Source of the DNA: Streptomyces sp. NBC_01454
GTDB lineage: Bacteria; Actinomycetota; Actinomycetes; Streptomycetales; Streptomycetaceae
Direction of reading: 5' to 3'
Assembly (NCBI RefSeq): GCF_036227565.1
Contig: NZ_CP109460.1
Coordinates: 8,122,001 to 8,186,000, forward strand
Length of the DNA: 64,000 bases
Positions 42,939 to 52,033 of this stretch are shown piece after piece. Position numbers and translations under genes: made by a program. The notes under the pieces were generated by a model. The model did not search any database. It was not told where the DNA came from and worked only from the letters and a program-made list of their open reading frames with translations. Position 1 is the first letter of the stretch. Every line of letters begins with the position of its first letter.

Positions 42939-44158
42939 CACGCCTCCCCGTGGTCCCGGGGCCTCAGCGGTACGGCCACCACCGCGGCCGCCGCGAACTC
43001 CACCGCCACCAGCAGCCAGCCCGGCCCGTACCCGCACGCCGACACCAGCGCACCGAACAGCGGCGGACCGGCCGCGAACCCGGCGAAGAAACCCGCCGAC
43101 ACCAGCGCCGAATCCTGCCCCGCACGCCCCGGCGCGGCGCTCTGCAACACCAGCACCATCGAGACCGCGTTGGCCGACACCGCGAACGCCCCGACCGCGA
43201 CCGCACCCGGCCACACCAGCGACGGCAGCACGAGCGCGAGCGCCAGCAGCAGCGCCGCGCCCACCGCCCCGGCGGCCAGCAGACCGGGCAGCGCCCCCGC
43301 CCGCCCCGGCCGCCCCGCGGTCCTCGACCACCCCACCCGGCCCACGATGCCCGCCACCCCCAGGACGGCCACCAGCGCGGCGGCCGCGGTCGGCGCCAGG
43401 TCCAGCCGCTGCGAACCGAACAGCGCCAGATAGGTGTTGACGGAGGCGATGCCGCACCCGAGCAGCATCGAGAACCCCGCCAGCCGCCCGATCGCACCGC
43501 GGGCGAGCGACGCGGAGCGCGTACCGGTGCCGGCCCGCGCCGGATCCGGCGGAAGGACGAGCGCCGCCCACCCCGCGGCCAGCGCCGCCGCACCGGCCGC
43601 CGTCCACACCGCAGCGCGCCAGCCCACCCCCGCGGCCAGCAACGACAGCGGCAGCCCCGCCACGAAGGCACCGGCCTGGACACCCGACTGCTTGAGCCCG
43701 GTGACCGCCCCGCGCCGTTCGGCCGGAAAGCCCGCAAGAATCACCTTGTTGGTCGCCGGATTGGCCAGCGCCTGCGCCAGACCGCCCAGCGCGACCGCCG
43801 CCAGCAGCACCACTGCCCCTCGAGCGGCCCCGATCAGCGCCAGCGACACCCCGGCGAGCAGCAACAGCGCGACCAGACACCGCCGCGGCCCGACCCGGTC
43901 CACCAGGCGGCCCGCCACGGGCGACAGCAGCGCCGCCGTACCGAACCCCGCCGTCGTGGTCAGGCCCAGCACCGTACGGGAGATGCCCAACTCGCCGACC
44001 AGCCGCGGGCCGAGCGCGCCGATCAGGAAGAGCTGCATCATCGAGAAGGCCATCGCGGACGTCAGCAACACCGTCACCCCCGGGCCCGCGCCCCGCGGCT
44101 CGGCTGTGCCGCCTCCTGGCCCGACGCCCTCCGATTCCCTGTCCCGCTGCACCTGCAC
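42938..44158 (-). CDS. MFS transporter
   Basis: A 406-residue twelve-helix major facilitator. The conserved loop between helices 2 and 3 reads PVAGRLVDRVGPRRCLV, and helix 5 region is GLKQSGVQAGAFVAGLPLSLLA, typical of sugar-acid or drug transporters. The GTG at 44158 has AGGAGG six bases upstream. It is coupled to the GH88-like gene, suggesting uptake of that enzyme's disaccharide or uronate substrate, which is inference from the overlap. Confidence 0.85.
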   Translation of the reverse strand: MQVQRDRESEGVGPGGGTAEPRGAGPGVTVLLTSAMAFSMMQLFLIGALGPRLVGELGISRTVLGLTTTAGFGTAALLSPVAGRLVDRVGPRRCLVALLLLAGVSLALIGAARGAVVLLAAVALGGLAQALANPATNKVILAGFPAERRGAVTGLKQSGVQAGAFVAGLPLSLLAAGVGWRAAVWTAAGAAALAAGWAALVLPPDPARAGTGTRSASLARGAIGRLAGFSMLLGCGIASVNTYLALFGSQRLDLAPTAAAALVAVLGVAGIVGRVGWSRTAGRPGRAGALPGLLAAGAVGAALLLALALVLPSLVWPGAVAVGAFAVSANAVSMVLVLQSAAPGRAGQDSALVSAGFFAGFAAGPPLFGALVSACGYGPGWLLVAVEFAAAAVVAVPLRPRDHGEA

Positions 44159-44528
44159 CGCACGCCTCCTGACCCTCCGGCCCCGCTACGGGACCCGGCC
44201 CAGTCAGTCGTACGGGCCGGGTGGTCAGTTCCCCGACGACGCGGCTGCCACCGGGCCCCGGCCCCGGCATCCTCCTGGTCTCTCACCGGCTCTCACCGGC
44301 TCGCCGACTCCCTGACTCACCCCGGGGCTCCCACGCACCACACCAGCCCCAATCAAGATGCTCCGGCCGGAAGCGAACAGATCCGGCCGATATCAGACGT
44401 TCAGTCCGCCCAGGACGTCCCGGCGCAGGTCAGGACGGAGAACCAGTCTGTCGACCGTCTGCGACAGATGTTGTACGCACATGAGCAACCCTGCCCGGAT
44501 ATCAGGCCGGAATGGCAGCATGGCCGCC
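44159..44528. other. Intergenic region of divergent genes
   Basis: No supported gene lies in these 370 bases. The octamer GATATCAG occurs twice (about 44388 and 44498), within short GGCCGATATCAG and GGATATCAGGCCGG contexts. This could be a regulator site, but the evidence is thin. Confidence 0.3.
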
Positions 44529-45260
44529 ATGACAACCGGGCCGTTCTCACGTGCCGTACGCGCCGCGGCTTTCGCGGCCGTCTGCGTGACGACAACGGCC
44601 CTCGGGCACGCCCTGATGGCCGCGGAACCGCTGCCGTGGTGGGCCGTGCTCGCCGCGTTCGGCGCGACGGGCCCGGTGGGATGGTGGCTGACCGGACGGG
44701 AGCGGGGCGGCTCCGTCATCACCGGAACCACGGTCCTCGCCCAACTCGGCCTGCACGCACTCTTCGACCTCTCGCAAACCGGCCTCTCGCACACCGGCGT
44801 GGGCACCAACGGCGTCGACGCCATGCGCGGGATGACCGCGATGGCGGAGATGGCCGGGACGGCCACGATGTCCGGCACGGTCACCCTGCCCGGCACGGTC
44901 ACCACGTCGGGCGCGGGACACCTCGACGCCACAGCCGGGGCCCTGACCCACCCGGGCCACCTGGACATGACGCCGTCCGTCCACGGCTCCCTCGGCATGC
45001 TGCTGGCCCATACGCTGGCCGCGGTGCTCTGCGGCCTGTGGCTCTGGCGCGGCGAAGCAGCCGCGTTCCAGCTCGCCCGCAGCTTCGCCGCGGCGCTGTT
45101 CGCCCCCTTGCTGCTGGTCCTGTGGACACCGGACCGGACCGGCCTGAAGCCGCCCGCTCGCCGGGTCACCGCCGACGAGCCCGCCCTGGGCCCGAGCGGC
45201 ACCCTCCTGCACCACGTCGTCTCCCGCAGAGGCCCACCCCCGCTCCCGGTCTGCTGCTGA
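44529..45260 (+). CDS. Membrane protein with Met/His-rich loop
   Basis: A 243-residue protein, not recognised with certainty. It has about five hydrophobic helices (AVRAAAFAAVCVTTTALGHAL, WWAVLAAFGATGPVGWWL, ITGTTVLAQLGLHALFDL, LGMLLAHTLAAVLCGLWLW, FAAALFAPLLLVLW). Between helices 3 and 4 is a loop of about 60 residues rich in Met, His, Thr and Gly (AMRGMTAMAEMAGTATMSG, HPGHLDMTPSVHG), the type of residue mix used for copper binding. It ends in CC. ATG 44529 or 44520 may start it. An ECF sigma gene follows in the same direction. Confidence 0.65.
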   Translation: MTTGPFSRAVRAAAFAAVCVTTTALGHALMAAEPLPWWAVLAAFGATGPVGWWLTGRERGGSVITGTTVLAQLGLHALFDLSQTGLSHTGVGTNGVDAMRGMTAMAEMAGTATMSGTVTLPGTVTTSGAGHLDATAGALTHPGHLDMTPSVHGSLGMLLAHTLAAVLCGLWLWRGEAAAFQLARSFAAALFAPLLLVLWTPDRTGLKPPARRVTADEPALGPSGTLLHHVVSRRGPPPLPVCC

Positions 45261-45598
45261 CCGCACGCCACCCACCCCCTGCGCCGCTGTCCGCAACCCC
45301 CAACACCCCTGATTCCACAGCTGCGTTGACCTGGTGACGCGCGAAGCGCCGGCATCCCCGCACGGCCGCCCTCCCCGGCCTGCCCCGCCCGCGACATGCC
45401 GGCCCCTGCCCGCCGGCCCTCCGACCCGCCCACGGCGTGCCCCGGACGACGCGACCCCACCGCGTCGACCCCCGCACGTCAGCCGTCGCCCTCGACCTCG
45501 GCGCGGGCCACCGGAGTGCGCCGCACACCGACAGGGACCCCAGGGCTCTGCTCCGCCATGCCCTGGTGCGGTCCCGCTGCCTCCGAAGGATGTCTCGC
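45261..45598. other. Intergenic region before ECF sigma gene
   Basis: These 338 bases show no supported gene. Open frames are Pro/Arg-rich and of shadow type. I see no recognisable operator. Confidence 0.3.
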
Positions 45599-46222
45599 AT
45601 GATCGCTGCCCTGACCGGGCCGTCCCCCTACAAGCGGACCGCCGTGGACGACGAGCAGGTGACCGGCCTGGCCCTGGCCGCCAGGGACGGCAACCCCGAC
45701 GCCGTCGAACGCTTCGTCCACGCCACCCACCGGGACATATGGCGGTTCGTGGCCCACTTGAGCGGGGACACGCACGCGGCCGACGATCTGGCGCAGGAGA
45801 CCTTTCTGCGTGCCCTCACCGGTCTGCCGAAGTTCGCCGGCCGCTCCTGTGCGCGTACCTGGCTGTTGTCCATCGCCCGCCGGGTGGTGATCGACCGCTA
45901 CCGCTCCGCCGCGGCCCGGCCGCGCATCGCCGACATCAACGACTGGCAGGCGGTGGCGGAACACCGCCAGCCGAGCGGACTCCCCGGATTCGACGACGGC
46001 CTGGCCCTCGGCGAACTCCTCGACACCCTCGACCGCGAACGCCGGGAGGCCTTCGTCCTCACCCAGCTGGTCGGCCTGCCCTACGCGGACGCCGCGGCCG
46101 TCGTCGGCTGCCCGATCGGCACCGTGCGCTCCCGGGTGTCCCGCGCCCGAGCGGACCTCGCCGGATGGCTCAGGTCCGCCGAAACGTGCGCACAAGCGCC
46201 CCGCCCGGCGATGGCGCAATGA
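45599..46222 (+). CDS. ECF RNA polymerase sigma factor (SigC-like)
   Basis: A 207-residue two-domain sigma factor. Region 2 (about 20-85) has FVHATHRDIWRFVAHLSGD, the -10 recognition helix DDLAQETFLRAL, and CARTWLLSIARRVVIDRYR. Region 4 (about 140-195) has LDRERREAFVLTQLVGLPYADAAAVVGCPIGTVRSRVSRAR, cited by position. ATG 45599 is preferred over 45590 because GAAGGA lies eight bases before it. No anti-sigma gene follows. The Met/His membrane protein upstream is a possible sensor or target. Confidence 0.9.
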   Translation: MIAALTGPSPYKRTAVDDEQVTGLALAARDGNPDAVERFVHATHRDIWRFVAHLSGDTHAADDLAQETFLRALTGLPKFAGRSCARTWLLSIARRVVIDRYRSAAARPRIADINDWQAVAEHRQPSGLPGFDDGLALGELLDTLDRERREAFVLTQLVGLPYADAAAVVGCPIGTVRSRVSRARADLAGWLRSAETCAQAPRPAMAQ

Positions 46223-46378
46223 CGGCACTGCCGGCCCTGGGGGAGCCCGGCACCGGCTAGTTCTCGAGCGCCCGGCCAAGACGGTCCCGGCCCTGATCGA
46301 CTCGATGCTGCGTGAGGGGGACGTGCGCGGTCCGGGCCGGGTCGGGTCGCGCCGGGCCGGGAAAAGAGCCGAGGCCGT

Positions 46379-46500
46379 CCGCGGGACCCGGCCTCGGCCT
46401 GGTGGATCCAGCCACCCAGGGCCTCGGGACGCACACCGAGTTCGACGGCCAGGCGCTTGATCGGGGACCTCGGATCGGAGCTACGGTGACCAACCCCGAC
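46379..46500 (-). mobile_element. IS3-family OrfA fragment
   Basis: On the minus strand the sequence RSSDPRSPIKRLAVELGV followed by RPEALGGWIHQAEAG matches the helix-turn-helix of IS3-family OrfA proteins (typical V-I-K-R-L-A-x-x-L-G-V-H-P-E-A-L-R-x-W). Both ends and the start are missing. Confidence 0.6.
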
Positions 46501-46524
46501 ACTTGGATGCTCACACACCCCTTA

Positions 46525-47692
46525 CTGACTTCAGCTCGTCAGGGTGATTTTTCGTGAAGTCTCTGATGGGGCTGGACTGTCGTCTGTATCCCGTGGTGTA
46601 TGAGGTATGCAGATGGGGGTGGGCTGAGTCCTGGGGGGCGTCGGCGCCGGGAGTCGGTTCGGATGCGGGCGGTCGAGCTGTTCGAGCAGAAGATCAAGCC
46701 GCCGGATGTCGCCCGGCGGCTGCGGGTGAGTCGGAAGTCGGCTTATGAATGGCACCGGCTGTGGCGGGACGGCGGGGCCAAGGCTCTGGCCTCACGTGGA
46801 CCGAGTGGATCACGGTGTCGGTTGTCGCCACGCTGCCTGGAAAAGCTGGCCGCGTGCCTCGATGAGGGACCTGCCGCGCACGGCTGGGTGGAAGACCAGG
46901 TGTGGACCGCGGCGAGGGTGGCCACACTGATCGGCAGGAAGTTCCACGTCTCCTACAGCGTGTCCGGGGCCACGAGGCTGATGCACCGCCTCGGCTTTTC
47001 CCCGCAGGTCCCCGCACGACGGGTCGCCGAGCGCGACGAGCAGGCCGTGACGACCTGGAAGGAGGCGACCTGGCGGGAGGTAAAAGGGCACGGGCGGCCT
47101 GCGGGGGTTACATCTGCTTCGAGGACGAAGCCGGCTTCACCCGACGGCCGCCCCGCGGACGGACTTGGGGCCGCCGCGGCCACACCCCGGTCGTGACGGT
47201 CAGCGGACGCCGCTCCGGACGGCTCTCCGTGGCCGGGCTGATCGCGATGCGGCCCGGCTCCCGGACCCGACTGTGCCACCGCCTGCGGACCCACCCCGCC
47301 GGCGGTGGCACGCGCCGCAGCATGGGCGAGCGGGACTTCATCGCGCTCGTCGACGGAGTTCATCAGCTGGTCAGAGCGCCGATCGTACTGGTGTGGGACC
47401 GGTTGAACACCCATGTCTCCCACAGGATGCGCGACCTCGTCGCCGAGCGAGCATGGCTGACGGTGTTCCTGCTCCCCGCCTACTCGCCGGACCTCAACCC
47501 CGTCGAATGGGTGTGGGCACACGTCAAACGCAGCCTCGCCAACCTCGCCGTCATGGCCCTCGACCGGCTCGAAACCCTCGTCCGCAACCGACTCAAACGC
47601 CTCCAGTACCGCCCTCACATCCTCGACGGCTTCATAGCCGGCACCGGCCTCGCCCTCGACAGCCCAACGCCACCCTGACGAGCCGAAGTCAG
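46525..47692 (+). mobile_element. Complete IS630-family insertion sequence
   Basis: The element is bounded by terminal inverted repeats: 46522-46546 and the reverse complement of 47671-47695 agree at 24 of 25 positions (including the flanking TTA). A TA dinucleotide lies at both junctions (46523-46524 and 47693-47694), as expected for the TA target duplication of IS630/Tc1-type transposition. The inside carries one transposase in two frames. Length is about 1.17 kb. It separates the IS3 fragment from the phosphatase gene, whose stop codon TGA is provided by the right end. Confidence 0.9.
46600..47678 (+). CDS. IS630 transposase, made by -1 frameshift
   Basis: The upstream frame (46600-47196) encodes the DNA-binding part, with helix-turn-helix PPDVARRLRVSRKSAYEW and HGWVEDQVWTAARVATLIG, a typical IS630 N-terminus. 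The downstream frame, shifted by -1, encodes the DDE catalytic part: ICFEDEAGF, VLVWDRLNTHVSH and LPAYSPDLNPVEWVWAHVK. The frames meet at a slippery GTAAAAGGG (47080-47088), where the AAAA run allows a -1 slip to give one product of about 359 residues. All three catalytic acids are visible. An ordinary indel inactivation is the alternative. Confidence 0.8.
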
Positions 47693-49914
47693 TAACGTGG
47701 CGGCGCCTCCACCAAGCCGGCCACCTCGAACCAGACCGACTTCCCGCGCCCGTACGGGGCAGTGCCCCATGCGGCAGCCAGCTCTTCCACGATCACCAAG
47801 CCACGACCGTTTTCCGAGAAGCTGTCGATTTCCAGATCGACCGTGATGGGAGCAGGCACCGGCGGCCGGGTGGAGGAATCGCGGACCTCCACCCGGATGC
47901 GGTCAGGGTATTTGCGGAGCCGTACATCCACATCGCTATCGGCGTGGACAAGTCCGTTGGTGACCAGTTCCGTTGCGAGCAGCTCGGTCTCGTAGGAAAT
48001 GGCGTCGAGTCCCCATTGCAACAGGATATTTTGAATGAACTGGCGAACCTCCCGGACACCTTGCAAATCATGACGCTGGATGTCCAGACGACTGACGCGA
48101 GAAGGCACTCCCTGCAGGTGTCCCTCGTACCGCGCCAAAAGCAGGGCAGTGTCGTCATCCCGGATGGCCGTGCCGGTGGTGATCCGGAGGAGGCGATCCG
48201 CCAGGTCTTCCAGACAATGACCGCTCGCTTCGGCCATGGTGCCCAGCAGTTTCCGTGTTCCGGTGCCGACGTCGAGGGTGTGCGAGCACACCAGCCCATC
48301 CGTGTAGAGCGCCAGAACCGTCTCAGGAGCAAGGGTGACTTCAACGGAGTTGTAATTCGTCTCCGGATCCACCCCCAGAGGGAGGCCGACATCGAGCGTC
48401 GGGACCGCGATAGCGCCGTCTGACTGTCTCAGAACCGGCATGGGATGACCGGCACTGGATATCTCAGCGGTTCCGGTCGCGAGGTCAATCCAGACGCAGC
48501 AGCACGTGGCCAACCGCCCGGGCTTCAGATCGGTCAGGAGCTGGTTCATCCGGCGCAGCAGATCCGCGGGACGGTGCCCCTCCGCGGAGTACGCCCGCAA
48601 GCCGCTGCAGATCTGGCCCATGACTGCCGCCGCGGAGGAGCTGTGGCCCTCCACGTCTCCGATAACCAGTCCGACGTTGCCGTCGGACAGCGTGAGCACG
48701 TCATACCAGTCCCCGCCGACATCACCGTTCTCGGACGCGGAGAGGTAGCGCGCCGCGCACTCCAGCTGATCGAGGTGGGGCAGCGCATGCGGCAGTAGCA
48801 CCTGCTGCAGTTCCCGAGCCATCGCATGCTCTCCGTCGGACAGGCGGGCACGTTCCAGAGCTTGGCTGAACAGTCCGGCCATGGTCACCAGGGCCGCCCG
48901 TTCCTCAGCTCGGAAGTGGCGCGGACGGACGAAGGTCAGCAGGAGAACTCCCTGTTGGTGCGCCATCCCCGTGAGCGGCAGCAGTATGCACGCCTCCCGA
49001 CCGTCGGAAAAGCTTCCGAGGGGGTTCTTGGCGAGTTGCTCATCGGACTCCAGGAAGACCGGCCGGTCGTAGCGGAAAATCCGAGCCTCCGCCGAGCCGT
49101 CTGCAGCCAGTGTCCGGCCCAGCCCATCGATGACGTCTCCCGAATATCCAGAGCAGCCCACGAGGCGCAACCAGCCCTGCTCCTCCACGCAGACAGCCAT
49201 CGCCTGCGCTTGAAGCGGTTTCATGATACGCGCGGTAGCTACCTCGACGACGTCTTTAATGCGCTTCGCTTCCACCAGCGCGGACGCAAGCTTGTGAATA
49301 TGGTAGATGAATGTGATATCAACAGAAAGCGACTCTTCAAGTGCAGGCATAAGAAAGAGCGGATTCAATGAGAGTTCCGCGAAATCGCCACCATGAGACG
49401 CTTTGAGGAGTCTGCTCAGGGCATCACCCAGCTTCCTGCAGCGTCGTTGAGCGACGGAAAGGTCGGCAGCATTCTCGAGAGGAGGCTGCCATATCCCGGT
49501 CATGACCCAGAGGGTATTCTCTTCCTCGTCGTCGCAAAGCGGTGTCGATATAACTGTGTACGGGAACGGCATGGTCACTTGAGGTGACCGCTTGATCGGT
49601 GAGCTTTCGGAAAACTGTCGCCCGGCTCGATAAGCCTTCGCCGCCGTGTAATTCGTACTTTGGACGGCTACGTGCTCCGCCACCGTGAATACGGAAACGG
49701 GACCACCTACGACCAGTGCGGCAATCAGCGCACTGCCGTCGGGCGACGGCACATAGAGGATCGCAGTGCTGGCGCGCAGTTCATCAACCAGTCGGCGCAG
49801 GGTCGCCATCACTGGAGTTTCCCGAATCGAACCTGGCCCCCCGCGGTGCGGTGTGCCATAACTGCTTTCAAAGACCGGCGATCGGCTGTGGCTACTGTGT
49901 GCCATCACACACAT
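47689..49914 (-). CDS. SpoIIE-type phosphatase with GAF domains and ATPase (anti-sigma regulator)
   Basis: A 741-residue signalling protein. Residues 30-170 and 195-345 are GAF-like sensor domains. Residues 370-585 form a PP2C/SpoIIE phosphatase (ENGDVGGDWYDVLTL, NVGLVIGDVEGHSSSAAAVMG, LALYTDGLV, DDDTALLLARY). Residues 605-735 form an HATPase_c kinase domain (ELLATELVTNGLVHADS, ENGRGLVIVEELA). Such proteins both dephosphorylate anti-anti-sigma factors and bind or phosphorylate them. Codon use is less GC-rich than neighbours. The final codons CGT TAC and the stop TGA span the IS630 junction, so the native C-terminus has been replaced. ATG 49905 is an alternative start. Confidence 0.88.
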   Translation of the reverse strand: MCVMAHSSHSRSPVFESSYGTPHRGGPGSIRETPVMATLRRLVDELRASTAILYVPSPDGSALIAALVVGGPVSVFTVAEHVAVQSTNYTAAKAYRAGRQFSESSPIKRSPQVTMPFPYTVISTPLCDDEEENTLWVMTGIWQPPLENAADLSVAQRRCRKLGDALSRLLKASHGGDFAELSLNPLFLMPALEESLSVDITFIYHIHKLASALVEAKRIKDVVEVATARIMKPLQAQAMAVCVEEQGWLRLVGCSGYSGDVIDGLGRTLAADGSAEARIFRYDRPVFLESDEQLAKNPLGSFSDGREACILLPLTGMAHQQGVLLLTFVRPRHFRAEERAALVTMAGLFSQALERARLSDGEHAMARELQQVLLPHALPHLDQLECAARYLSASENGDVGGDWYDVLTLSDGNVGLVIGDVEGHSSSAAAVMGQICSGLRAYSAEGHRPADLLRRMNQLLTDLKPGRLATCCCVWIDLATGTAEISSAGHPMPVLRQSDGAIAVPTLDVGLPLGVDPETNYNSVEVTLAPETVLALYTDGLVCSHTLDVGTGTRKLLGTMAEASGHCLEDLADRLLRITTGTAIRDDDTALLLARYEGHLQGVPSRVSRLDIQRHDLQGVREVRQFIQNILLQWGLDAISYETELLATELVTNGLVHADSDVDVRLRKYPDRIRVEVRDSSTRPPVPAPITVDLEIDSFSENGRGLVIVEELAAAWGTAPYGRGKSVWFEVAGLVEAPPRY

Positions 49915-50141
49915 CCCGTCAAACGGATGCCCTCTCGTCCCAAATCTCGCACACCACGTGCCAGGTTGCTAGTAGGGCTTTGCTACACGGGTCACGGTGG
50001 GTGTCTGATAGTTCGCTGGTTGTATGAGCGCTGGGGAAATTGCTGCCTGTCGGGGCCGGATGGCGGAGTCCGGCACGCTGAGCAAGGTCGGCAACTGTCA
50101 GCTCGGGGGTGAGTGTTCACGCCGCCCCGGACACGGCCTCG

Positions 50142-50232
50142 TGCCCATACAGCTCCCGCGGCTTCCGCTCCTACCTGCGTAAACGCGGCCTCGCACACAC
50201 CACCCCGGAGAAGACGGACCAACCGAAGCAGC
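50142..50232 (+). mobile_element. IS5-family transposase C-terminal fragment
   Basis: This stretch encodes YSSRGFRSYLRKRGLAHTTP followed by EKTDQPKQR, which is the block after the second catalytic Asp in IS5-type transposases (KAYSSRGFRAYLRRRGIxHTIPEK). It has no start and the frame soon loses similarity. The remaining bases between 49915 and 50284 hold nothing else I can support. Confidence 0.7.
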
Positions 50233-50284
50233 GGTCAGCCTCGCGTCATTCCTGCTCCGGACAAGATCCGTTGGAAGACGGGCC

Positions 50285-50587
50285 TTAGGTGAGCCCGGTC
50301 TCCGCCTTGCTGAACAGAACTCCCTCGGAGTAGAAGAACACCGCGTTGCTGCTCCCGTCGGCGCCGTAGCACGTCCAGGTCACGGGGTAGCGGCCGCCGG
50401 GTTCGGTTTCGCCGTCCTGCTGGCAGGTACTGGCGTAGGTGCGGAGGAGTTTCTCGCTGCTGCCGGCCCTGAGCTTCCGGTATTCGGCGAGCGTCAGGGG
50501 GTCACTGGCGACGGCGAATCCTTGATAGGCGCCGACGATCACGAGGACGCCGAGGAGGGAACCGCCGGCTATCGCACTCTTCTTCAC
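50285..50587 (-). CDS. Small single-helix or exported protein
   Basis: A 100-residue protein with an N-terminal KK followed by a hydrophobic helix (AIAGGSLLGVLVIVGAYQGFAV, residues 4-25), then a soluble domain with two Cys (TCQQDG and TCYGADG) that probably form a disulfide outside the membrane. The middle segment PLTLAEYRKLRAGSSEKLL is amphipathic. It resembles small secreted or membrane-anchored Streptomyces proteins of unknown role. GAAGGA lies about 11 bases before the GTG start. Confidence 0.65.
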   Translation of the reverse strand: MKKSAIAGGSLLGVLVIVGAYQGFAVASDPLTLAEYRKLRAGSSEKLLRTYASTCQQDGETEPGGRYPVTWTCYGADGSSNAVFFYSEGVLFSKAETGLT

Positions 50588-50899
50588 AGTGGGGTGTGTT
50601 CCTTCGAGGGTGGGGTGGGGGCGAACCGGTGCGGAACCGGGCTGTGTCCCGGAGACGCGGCAAACTCGCCTCACAGGGATTGTAGGGCGACGCCCGGGCC
50701 CCGCTCCGCGGACGCACACGGGTGGTGGCCCGGCGGAAGATACCGCCGGGCCAACTGGCCTTGCCGCGCACACATTCAAGCGGCCCGCACGCCCTCCCAC
50801 GAACCCGCGCCGGGAATGACAGTCACAAGAACGCCGATGCCGCGAGGGATTCGACCGGTCCGCTGTCGGCGCTGCCCGGGTGTCGCTACGCTGCTTCGC

Positions 50900-51265
50900 A
50901 TGGATGCCAGGGACTCGGACCCCGCGGACCACGCTGAGAAGTGGCCACTACCTCCGCCTTGGATGTGGAGTTGCCAGGAGTGCACCGATCTCTACAAGGC
51001 GATGAAACAGGCTCCCGAAGTGGTGGACGCCGCCCGGGCGGAGAGCGAACCGGGGGTGGACTGTGACCCCTTCGACACCATTGTTTCCTCGCAGATTCAC
51101 CTCGCCCGCCACATCGCCACCCAGCACACCGCGGAAGTCCCCGCGATGGACCAGGGTTGCGACAGGTGCAAGACCGACATGACGCGGGAGATGCCCGTCG
51201 TCCTTGTGCTGGAACACCGCGCCCGGCACGTCTTCGCCCCGCCCAGCATCGCGGGTCTGCTGTAG
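50900..51265 (+). CDS. Small CxxC-rich protein of unknown function
   Basis: A 121-residue protein with two CxxC pairs (CQEC near residue 29 and CDRC near 93) plus His residues in SQIHLARHIATQH and EHRARH. This pattern suggests a structural zinc site or paired thiols. LPPPWMWSCQECTDLYKAM and APEVVDAARAESEP are helix-like and look conserved by composition. No signal peptide. It starts at ATG 50900. Not recognised beyond this. Confidence 0.65.
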   Translation: MDARDSDPADHAEKWPLPPPWMWSCQECTDLYKAMKQAPEVVDAARAESEPGVDCDPFDTIVSSQIHLARHIATQHTAEVPAMDQGCDRCKTDMTREMPVVLVLEHRARHVFAPPSIAGLL

Positions 51266-51375
51266 CTGTCGGGGCGACGGCTGTGGTCATCGGAGCACGG
51301 CTGTAGCGGTGGGGAACGGTGTGGGCAGTACCTGCTGGGAGACGTCGGCGGGCGCTGCACACGCCACCCCTCCCC

Positions 51376-52002
51376 TCACCCTTCCGCAGGCAGCTGAGGG
51401 GGCCTCGCTCTCATCTGTTCAAACGCGGTGGGGGAGTGCCGTCGGCCGAGAAACTCCTTGATCTGCCGAGCGCAGTCGAGCGCACTGGCACTGCCGGTGT
51501 CGCACTCGATGTCGTAGACGCCGTGCGCGTGGACACGGTCGATCTGACGGGCGGCGAGCCCGGGCGGACGATCGCCGCGGTCCTGCTCCCGTCGTTCCAG
51601 CTCCGGCAACGGGCAGCGCACTCCTACCAGGACGACGTCCTGGGGGCGGAACAGGCCGAGGCAGTCGTGAAGGCGCCACGGCTCACTGAAGAGGTGGTCC
51701 ACGATGACGTTGTTGCCTGCCGCGGCCATGCCGGCCACCGCACGGTGATACCCCCGCCACGTGCGTCTGAGCATGGCGGCCAGTTCGTCCGGGGGCAGCT
51801 CGGGGCCGGAGCGCATGGCGTGAAAGGCATCGACGGGCATGTGAAAGTACGGCTCACCGAGGAGGGCGAGTAGTTCCTTCGCGATGCTGGACTTGCCGGA
51901 ACTCGACGTGCCGTTCAGGAAGATGATGAGGCCGCCGGCGGACTGACCGGGTATCTCCGGACCGGCCTCGGGCTCGAACCCGGAAACGGGACTTGGCATC
52001 AT
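51376..52002 (-). CDS. Chloramphenicol phosphotransferase-like P-loop kinase
   Basis: A 208-residue protein of the CPT-like family. The P-loop is FLNGTSSSGKSSIAKEL (about residues 30-45), followed by PYFHMPVDAFHAM with the likely catalytic Asp, NNVIVDHLFSEPWRL, and VVLVGVRCPLPELERRE with the lid Arg residues. The founding member of the family phosphorylates chloramphenicol, and many others have unknown small-molecule substrates. ATG 52002 or 51999 starts it; the ribosome site is weak. It neighbours IS fragments, compatible with a transferred resistance-like gene. Confidence 0.8.
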   Translation of the reverse strand: MMPSPVSGFEPEAGPEIPGQSAGGLIIFLNGTSSSGKSSIAKELLALLGEPYFHMPVDAFHAMRSGPELPPDELAAMLRRTWRGYHRAVAGMAAAGNNVIVDHLFSEPWRLHDCLGLFRPQDVVLVGVRCPLPELERREQDRGDRPPGLAARQIDRVHAHGVYDIECDTGSASALDCARQIKEFLGRRHSPTAFEQMRARPPQLPAEG

Positions 52003-52033
52003 GACTGCTCTCGCATCGTGTACGGACTCCTGA

